From positions 1-11,138 of the forward strand of contig JBILFC010000073.1 in NCBI GenBank assembly GCA_044351785.1: 11,138 nt of DNA, in the 5' to 3' direction. Positions within the stretch are counted from its first letter, which is position 1. Each line of letters starts with the position of its first letter. The position numbers were made by a program, and so were the translations under genes. A model generated the notes under the pieces. The model ran no database searches and was not told the DNA's origin. It was given only the letters and a program-made list of their open reading frames with translations. Shown piece by piece: positions 1 through 7,800 of this stretch. The DNA comes from JAIYCX01 sp044351785. Its GTDB lineage: Bacteria > Bdellovibrionota_C > UBA2361 > SZUA-149 > DAOLCO01.

Positions 1-1505
1 AGAGCAAATTAGTCCTTCTGCAACAAAAGCATTTAGGGCCCTCGAGCGCACGTAATCTAGGCATCAAGGAAGCTCGCGGGAATTTAGTAGCATTTCTAGA
101 TTCTGATGATTTATGGGAGCCTGATAAAATAGCCTTGCAGGTAGGGTTGTTAGCGGAGAGTCCTGATGTTGAAGCATGCTTTACGCAGGTCAAGAATTTC
201 TGGATGTCTGAGCTTGATGATTTAAGAAAAGCATATCAACAGAACTCACTTATAAAAATTGCTCCTCCTTTTCATTTATGCTCTTTGCTCGCTAGAGCAT
301 CATTGTTTAGAAAGGTAGGTGTCTTTAATCCTAATCTTAGGACGGGAGAGGATGCGGATTTTTTTACAAGAATGAAAGAATCTGGAATTAATAGTACCGT
401 AATTCCTCAGAACTTAGTTCGAAGAAGATTGCATAGAAATCATATTTCGATGAATCTGAATTTAGTAAATAAAGATACTCTACTTCAGATTGCAAAAGAT
501 TCTAGGCTGAAAAGCAGTAAAAATCAACAAAATCAATCCGCCTCATCTCAAGTAGAATTGGTATTGAATAAGCTTCCTAGTGTGAGTACCTGTGAAGAAT
601 TATACTATCGAATAGCAAATAGTATAATTAGGTTACGTTTTGCGGACTCTCGGTATCTCTCGTCTTTTACGAAAGCCCTTAAGCATTTATTGATCGATTC
701 AACCTCCCAGTCTATGAAGGTTGATTTAGACATATATATATCCAGTTTTGATGTGAGCTCAGTAAACTTCTCCCCGGGTCAGAGTTATATGGCAGATAAG
801 AGGTGTTACCTCGAGTATAGCGAGAGGCAAAAAAATATTTCAATTTTGAAATTACCAGAAAACTGTGCATATCACTTACTAGCTCCTGAGTATGAGATTT
901 CTCAAGGGGAGATGGGAGCACCGTTTTGCAGGATTTTGCGATGGTGGTTTAGGGAGAAGGGAATTCAACTCATTCATGGAGCAGTAGTTGGGTCTGGGCT
1001 TAAGGGGGTGTTGGTGCCAGGCAGGGGAGGGTCAGGGAAGTCTACGATATCTATTTCTTGCTTAGAGGCCGGATTGTCATTTTTAAGTGAAGACTTTTGT
1101 TTATTAGAACTAAGTTCCTCTATAAAGGCATATAGCTTATATAGTAGTGCGAAGTTATTCACTAAGGACATCGGCCTAGATTCAGCCTTGATGGAAGATT
1201 TAGAAGTAGATACTAAAACTAAAAAATCTTTATTCTTTATTGACCGATCTAGAGTGCAAAATGAGATGAGTATCGAAGCAATTTTCCTTCCAGTGATTCA
1301 GCCGTCGACGCAATCTAAGCTTATTAAGATCAGTCCTTTTGAGGCGCTACGAGAAATAGCTACGAGCACCCTGTTTCAGATGAAAGGCTCCCAGAGCCAT
1401 GATTTCCATGCAATTGAAAATCTAGTCAAGCGAGTACCTTGTTATAAGTTGAATATGGGTAGTGATTTGAGAATAGCTACAGAGGTGATACGGGGTTTTT
1501 TGTAA
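1..1505 (+). CDS. Family 2 glycosyltransferase fused to HPr-kinase-like P-loop domain (5' partial)
   Basis: The frame is open to the left edge (first full codon at 3), leaving 500 residues; the true start lies outside. Residues 1-145 are the C-terminal part of a GT-A glycosyltransferase: a GPSSARNLGIKEARGN-type segment leads into FLDSDDLW (the DxD nucleotide-sugar/metal motif, D33-D36), and TGEDADFFTRM near residues 115-124 matches the family's catalytic ED region. A less conserved linker follows. Residues about 290-500 resemble the catalytic domain of HPr kinase/phosphorylase: IHGAVV with H325, aligning with that family's conserved His; Walker A GRGGSGKST at 340-348; and an acidic LSEDF motif (E363, D364). 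Expected activities are sugar transfer from a nucleotide-sugar and ATP-dependent phosphorylation of an unknown target, probably cytoplasmic. HPr itself is not shown to be the substrate. The next gene lies 276 bp on, so co-transcription is uncertain. Domain calls are solid; the joint role is inference. Confidence 0.88.
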   Translation, partial: SKLVLLQQKHLGPSSARNLGIKEARGNLVAFLDSDDLWEPDKIALQVGLLAESPDVEACFTQVKNFWMSELDDLRKAYQQNSLIKIAPPFHLCSLLARASLFRKVGVFNPNLRTGEDADFFTRMKESGINSTVIPQNLVRRRLHRNHISMNLNLVNKDTLLQIAKDSRLKSSKNQQNQSASSQVELVLNKLPSVSTCEELYYRIANSIIRLRFADSRYLSSFTKALKHLLIDSTSQSMKVDLDIYISSFDVSSVNFSPGQSYMADKRCYLEYSERQKNISILKLPENCAYHLLAPEYEISQGEMGAPFCRILRWWFREKGIQLIHGAVVGSGLKGVLVPGRGGSGKSTISISCLEAGLSFLSEDFCLLELSSSIKAYSLYSSAKLFTKDIGLDSALMEDLEVDTKTKKSLFFIDRSRVQNEMSIEAIFLPVIQPSTQSKLIKISPFEALREIATSTLFQMKGSQSHDFHAIENLVKRVPCYKLNMGSDLRIATEVIRGFL

Positions 1506-1781
1506 TCGACCTCTGTCCCAATAATACTTTCCTAAGACTATCCGTGATCTCTAGGTTTGGTCGATATTCTCTATGAGTAATTTCAATGATTGCTATAAGG
1601 CTCATCAATACGAAAACTTACTCTTGAAGGTAAGTCATTGCTATTAATGTGAGATCTCTCGTTTCTTTGCTGTTAGAAATGGAAAAAAGATTTTTTCTAC
1701 AAGCAAGAAAAAATTAGTTTTTTATTGATTAGAGAAATTTCTACTGCTAGCCTGATCAAGTTGACAAAACTTAGGAGCATC
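1506..1781. other. Intergenic stretch with two A/T-tract inverted repeats
   Basis: No convincing gene is seen on either strand. The left part follows directly on the glycosyltransferase stop and has no GC-rich hairpin with a U-run. At 1682-1697 there is a 7-bp inverted repeat (GAAAAAA, GA, TTTTTTC). At 1708-1723 there is an A6-TTAG-T6 repeat. These phased A and T tracts could bend DNA or act as UP-like elements for the large gene downstream, or fold as weak hairpins; that is inference. A TTGACA at 1761-1766 lacks a usable -10 at the right distance, so no promoter is called. Confidence 0.5.
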
Positions 1782-1784
1782 ATG
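1773..1784 (+). promoter_or_regulatory. Shine-Dalgarno and ATG of the giant Rhs gene
   Basis: AGGAG at 1773-1777 sits 4 bp before ATG 1782. It is the best ribosome binding site upstream of the large gene. The ATG opens a peptide that begins like a signal sequence (MQTRILF). By contrast, GTG 1900, the first standard start codon in the long frame, has no Shine-Dalgarno and lies inside an FG-GAP repeat. This supports 1782 as the original start. Confidence 0.7.
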
Positions 1785-1899
1785 CAAACAAGAATTTTAT
1801 TTTTCTTCCCTTGTCGTCTTACTTTCTTCCACACTCAACGCGCAAAACATAATAAGCCCCTCGGATGTCAGTAGCACTAACAAACGATTTGGATCTGCT
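1782..1899 (+). pseudogene. Frameshifted 5' end of the giant gene (signal peptide and first FG-GAP repeat)
   Basis: Read from ATG 1782 the frame ends at TAG 1872-1874 after 30 codons. The long downstream frame is open back to 1765 but has no ATG, GTG or TTG before 1900. Its upstream translation includes SLVVLLSSTLNAQ and then NKRFGSAVSTDE, which is the FG of an FG-GAP repeat continuing into the annotated protein. Deleting one T from the T5 run at 1800-1804 fuses the two frames into MQTRILFSSLVVLLSSTLNA followed by QN: a basic n-region, a hydrophobic core and a plausible signal peptidase I site after Ala20. The T5 tract therefore carries one extra base (or lacks two) relative to an intact gene. 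Possible causes are a sequencing or assembly error, a real inactivating mutation, or slippage at the tract. Sequence alone cannot tell these apart. Confidence 0.75.
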
Positions 1900-4800
1900 G
1901 TGTCGACTGATGAGGTGTCTTTGCTTGTAGGAGCAGATCAAGATGATAGTTCTGGCATTCGTTCCGGAGCTGCATATTTATATGAAAAGTCTAGTACTGG
2001 AGCATGGGTTCAAAAGATAAAGTTAAAAGGATCTGATACAGTTTCTGGAGATAAATTCGGTGCGGCCGTAAGTATCAGCGCAGATCGAGCTGTCGTCTCA
2101 GCCCCTTTAAAATCTGGGGAAATAGGAGCAGTTTATGTTTTTTCGAAGGTAAACGGGGCTTGGATTCAGGAGGTAAAGCTGAGTCCCCTAGATGCAGTAG
2201 CTGGAAAGAGATTTGGAAATTCAGTCTCTATTCTTGGAAACGTAATACTTGTTGGAGCTGAGAGGGATAGTCAAAAGGCCGCTAACTCTGGAGCGGTGTA
2301 CGTATTTCAGCAGTTATCCGGGGTGTGGAGCCAAATAGCTAAACTTATTCCGACCGATGCTCGTTTAAATTCTTTCTTTGGTCATTCGGTAGCTCTAAAC
2401 TTCGATTCAGTCTCTGGTCTCTATGCGCTTATAGGTGCTGTTGGTAGAGGTGGGGCTGTAGCAAATTTTACAGGAGGTGTGTACTTCTATAGGCAAATCA
2501 CAACAGGATGGGTGCAGAGTCAAGTACTTGTTTCAAGAACTCCGCTTGTGAACTCATATTTTGGTAGTTCTATTAGTGTTAAAGGAAATAGAGTTGCGAT
2601 TGGAGCTGATTATGAAAATGAAGGTCGTGGAGCTGCGTATATATTTGAAAAGGCTAGTACTGCTTGGTCTCAAGTAGCGAAGCTATCCATGAGCTCCTTG
2701 CAGTTGCTGAGCATATCTGAGGGAGCTCCAGGTAAAAATTATTCTTCAAACACGATAACCATCTCTGGCCTAAGTGGTCCTACTGCATTAAGCATTACTG
2801 GTGCGGGGTCCATTGTGAAAAATGGTGTAGACGTAGGTAGTAGCACAACTGTTGTAAATGGCGATCAGGTTTACTTTAAGCAAAAATCTCCCGCAGGAAC
2901 AAATCTAACATCAACACTTCAGGTTTCATTAGGTTCTGAGAGCACCTCTTGGAGTGTTAGTAATGTAACTGTTCCAGCCTTGGCAGATCTTCCAGGTGCT
3001 GTAGCTGGAAAGAGTGCCGATTCACTTAATGTTACTGATCAGGGTGATTTGAACTATAGCTTGCCTCTTACTGTTCCAGCTGGAAGCGGCGGCTTGTCTC
3101 CTTCCCTTTCAGTCTCATACTCAAGTAAGGCGGGAAATGGTTTTCTAGGCATGGGATGGAGATTGGACGGGATTTCTATTATATCAAGATGCTCCTCTTC
3201 TGAATCTGTGGACGGGATAACAGATCCGGTAGACTTTGATGATAATGATCGTTTCTGTATTGATGGTGATCGTTTACTTGTTACTAATAATTCTGTTTAC
3301 GGGGCGAATGGCTCTGAATATAGAACTGAAATAGAGACATTTACTAAAATCACTTCATACGGAACCTATAATGGAGCTCCAGAGTATTTTAAGGTTTATA
3401 GAAAAGACGGACTAATTTATTACTACGGGAACTCTACAGACTCTAGAATTTCAACCCAGAAATATCCTTCTCCCATTAACTGGGCACTCTCTAGGGTAGA
3501 GGATAGGCTGGGGAATTATTATACGATTAGTTACGAAACAACACCTGGATCAAGAGAGTATAAGCCTGTTCAAATAAATTATACTGGTAACTCTAGAAGC
3601 GGACTTTTGCCATATAATCGAATTGTTTTTCAGTATGAAGACAGACAAGACAAAGACCCTATTTATGTGGCGGGTGATTACTTCTCGTTCTCTAAGAGAT
3701 TAAAGAAGATTGACGTTTACGATAAGAGCCAACTTTTTAGAAGTTATGAACTTGCGTATGTGAATGGTCATCATAATGCTCGCTCACATCTCTTGTCGTT
3801 TAGAGAATGTGGCACCGATGGTACATGCTTACCTCCAACGACATTTGAATGGCAAGGACTATCTCCAGTTGAATACGGATTTGGAGCGCAAGGTAGCGGT
3901 GCTTGGGGAGATGGTTCTGTGCAGCCTGGGAATTCCTCTTTGATCGCTGATTTCGATGGTAATGGAAAGAGTTATATTGTTGCTGCGATCCCTGGTAGAA
4001 ATGGGTACCTGCCAATTTGTTATAGTGAAAATAATAATTTGAATTGTGGTTTGTTCGTGGTGCCAAGGGAAATAAGTATAAATTCCCCTAATATAAAGTC
4101 GTACTTAGGTGACTTTAATGGAGACGGTAAGTCTGATATTTTCTATGCTGGTGCTAGTGGTGTGACATATGTTTGTACTGGCATAAGTTCTAACACTAGT
4201 TGTCGAAAAGTTGGAGGTAGTAGAACTGAAGGTACGTATGCCAATAATAATATAGATATTCGTTATGACGTAATAATGCCAGGTGATTTTAATGGTGATG
4301 AAAAGTCAGAAATTATTCATTTTTATAGAGCTAATAGAGGCATAGGAGCCAGTGAGATATGTTATATTGAAGACAATTATTTACAGTGCAAGGTCTTGGG
4401 CGGCCTATACTTCTTTAATAATGATCTGTTCAAGGGAGACTTTAATGGCGACGGTAAAGATGACCTTGTGGGAGGCACCTTTTCTAACGGTGGGTACAGT
4501 ATTTGTTCATTTCAAGGTTCGGATTTTGATTGTCAGCACAAGGCTATGCCTGAGATTGGTCGGGGTATAAATTATATAGGTGATTTCAATGGGGATGGAC
4601 TTAGTGATATCGGAGCCACTAATGGCGATCATGCAGTTGTTGTTTGTATATCCGATGGAGTAGGTTTTACTTGTCGACCATGGACTGAGAATGGAGTTGG
4701 TTTACAGGATCCAAAAATTGGAGACTTTAATGGAGATGGTAAGGCAGATCTTGCTATTTTCCAGGGGGGATCGATATGGAATGTGAGACTATCAAGTGGT

Positions 4801-7800
4801 ATTGATTTCAACGGAGCTGGATCTGGATCATGGACAGGAGCTCAAACTTCTTCTGGAGATTTTTCAATAGGAGATTTTAATGGCGATGGGGCTACAGACA
4901 TAGCCGTAGCATCAGGTAACGCTAGTGATGTTAGCCTTAGTAAGACACTTAAACCAAATCTCTTAACTAAGATCACTAACGGATTAGGCTTAGAGACAGC
5001 AATTTCTTACCTCCCTATGTCCGATGAGTCCGTGCATAAGATTGACGATGAGGCGATCTATCCTTTAGGGCATTATCGAAGTTCTGCTCTTTTAGTTAGT
5101 TCTATCAAGTCACCAGACGGAATAGGTGGGATAAAAGAGGCTAAGTATCTCTACGGAAATGGAAAAGTAGATGTTACTGGAAGAGGGTTTGTTGGCTTTT
5201 CCTGGGTGGAGCTAAGTTCAGCAGAGAATAAAGTTAAAAAATATTTTCTTCAGGACTATAATTATGCAGGATCTAATCTATTGAAGTTCGAAACTAAGCT
5301 TCCTTCAGGACAAGTAACAAGAAAGATAGACTATGTGAACAAGTATAAAGTTATGCCTTCTGGTAGTAAATATTCATACTTGGAATCTGAAACGGAGACG
5401 GTGTATGATCTGAGTCAAGCGGTCATAAGCACTAAGACAACGAATAGCACTTATGATGATTATGGAAATATTGTAACTTCCTTAACTACTACTGGAGATT
5501 TGCAGACCGAAAAGATTGAAAATACTTTTGAAGTTAATACCGCGAATTGGTTTTTAGGTAAGTTAAAGAAGGCCACTGTTACAAAATCAAATCACCAATA
5601 CGGCCCAGCTTCCCGAACGAATGAGTATGCATACGATCCAGTTACGGGAGTTCTAGTAGAAGAAACTATAGAGCCGGGTCACCCGAGTCTTTGGCTTAAG
5701 AAGAAGTACACATATGACTTGTATGGCAATATAACTAGGAGTGAGACTTCAGGCGGCGGCATAGTATTAAGAACAGCTTTGTCCACTTATGATGGTGATG
5801 GTCGTTATTTGCTTAGAAACACAAATGCCTTGGGGCATATCGAGCAATTTACCTTTAGCTTGGCTAAGCTTAGCAGTAGAACCAATGCGAATGGATTGAA
5901 GACGTTTAACTATTATGATGGTTTCTCTAGGGCTGTTCGCTCTATAAACCCTGATAGGACAGAAGAGAGGACGTTCTATAGGATTTGTGGTCAGTCATGT
6001 CCAGTGAATGCAGTTTACTATATATATAGTCAAAAGTCTGGTTTTGCACCTGCGATAGATTACTATGATGTATTAGAAAGAGTTGTGAGGAATGAAAGAG
6101 TTGGATTGGGTGGGAAGAAGGTCTATGTCGATACAGAATATACTGCATCTGGTCAGCTAAAAAGACAATCTGAACCTTATTTTGCCGGAGAACAAGCTCT
6201 ATGGACTACCTATGAATATGATGCATATCAGAGAGTTACAAAAGAAGTTCGTCCTGGTAATAAAGAATATAGAAGATCCTATTCTGGCCTAAGTGTTACA
6301 ACCACTGAGCCCAATGGAAATTCTTCAACCATTGTAATTGATCAATCCAAGAAGGTCTTAAAGAGTATTGATTCGATGCAAGGCGAGACAAACTATCTTT
6401 ATGATCCCTTTGGTAACTTGACGCTAGTGACAGACCCAAATGGCATTAGTATTAATAATTCTTACGATATAAGGGGAAATGTCGTTAACTCAAGCAATCC
6501 GAATAGTCGTACGAGTACAAGAGAATACTCAGCCTTAGGAGAGATGTTATCAGAGACTACAAGCGATGCTCCTAAAAGAACATTTAGGTATGACAAGTTA
6601 GGAAGAGTAATATCAAGGGTATCTCAAATAGGTTCCACCAACTGGAGATATGATGTAGGGAATAGTGCCAAGGGAGCCCTGTCTAGTTTGGTATCTACTG
6701 AATACGGTAATTCAAAAATAGATTTGTTTTATGATGATTTCTCAAGATTGAGTCGAAAAGAGCACGAGTTAGATAATGAAAAGTTTATTGTATCTAAGTA
6801 TTACGATAGATATTCAAGGGAAGAAGCTACGGTACATCCCAATGGTTTTTATACTTTAAATAAGTACACACCAGAAGGTCGCTTGGCGAGTGTTGAGGGA
6901 GCAAATGCATATGTCTTCTGGACGATGAAAAAAGAGAATGCGGGCGGGCAGATAGAGCAATATCAGCTTGGAAATAAGCTTACAACGGACATTACTTATA
7001 CTAGCGATATGTATCTTCCTCAGACCATTAAGACAGGTAATGTTCAGTCTCTATCTATGGCCTATGATATAGTAGGTAACATAACTCAAAGAAGAGATGT
7101 AAGGCTTAATTTAACAGAAAACTTTACTTACGATTCTTTAAACAGATTAACTTCATCGGCCGTAGTAGGGCAAACTCCTGTCAGTCTAACCTATGACAAG
7201 GTCGGAAATATTAAAACAAAATCTGATACAGGTACTTATAACTACGATATAGCTAGACCGTATGCTGTGACATCAATTGTCGGTCCACGAGCTAACACTT
7301 ACACCTATGATGATAGAGGAAATAGGGTCACAGGTAATGGAGAGAGAGTAGCCTATACGTGGTTTAATGTTCCTAATTATATTCAAAAAGGTCCAGAGAC
7401 GCTGAACTTCAGTTTTGATGGTTCTCAGTCTCGCTACAAGCAAGTTAAGCAGAATGCAACTGGCCTTACTACGATAACTTATGTAGACGGAATATTTGAG
7501 CGAGAAGTTAGTGGGACCACTACGGTGATTAAAAACTATGTGTCTGTAAACGGCGAAATGATAGCTGTGCATAGGACCACAGCGGGTGGTGGAGCGCAAC
7601 TTAACTATTTGCATAAGGATCACTTAGGATCAGTACAAACTATTACTAATGAGAAAGGAGCTCTTGTAGAGGTTCTTAGCTTTGATCCTTGGGGTCTTAG
7701 AAGAAAATCAAATTGGGCTAGTGGAGTGCCTTCTTTGGTAGCTAAGGAAAGTCGAGGGTTCACTGGACATGAACATTTAGATGGAGTGAATCTTATTCAT

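Noticed and set aside
135..137. TTG 135 as start of the first gene
   Set aside because: The same frame is open to the left edge and encodes the conserved GT2 segment with the DSDD motif before 135, so TTG is internal.
1761..1766. TTGACA as a -35 box for the giant gene
   Set aside because: A -10 at normal spacing would fall at about 1784, inside the start of the coding region, and no TATAAT-like hexamer is there.
7273..7623. 116-codon minus-strand frame inside the YD region
   Set aside because: It lies opposite strongly conserved YD/Rhs coding sequence, has no recognisable family and no ribosome binding site; it is a shadow frame.
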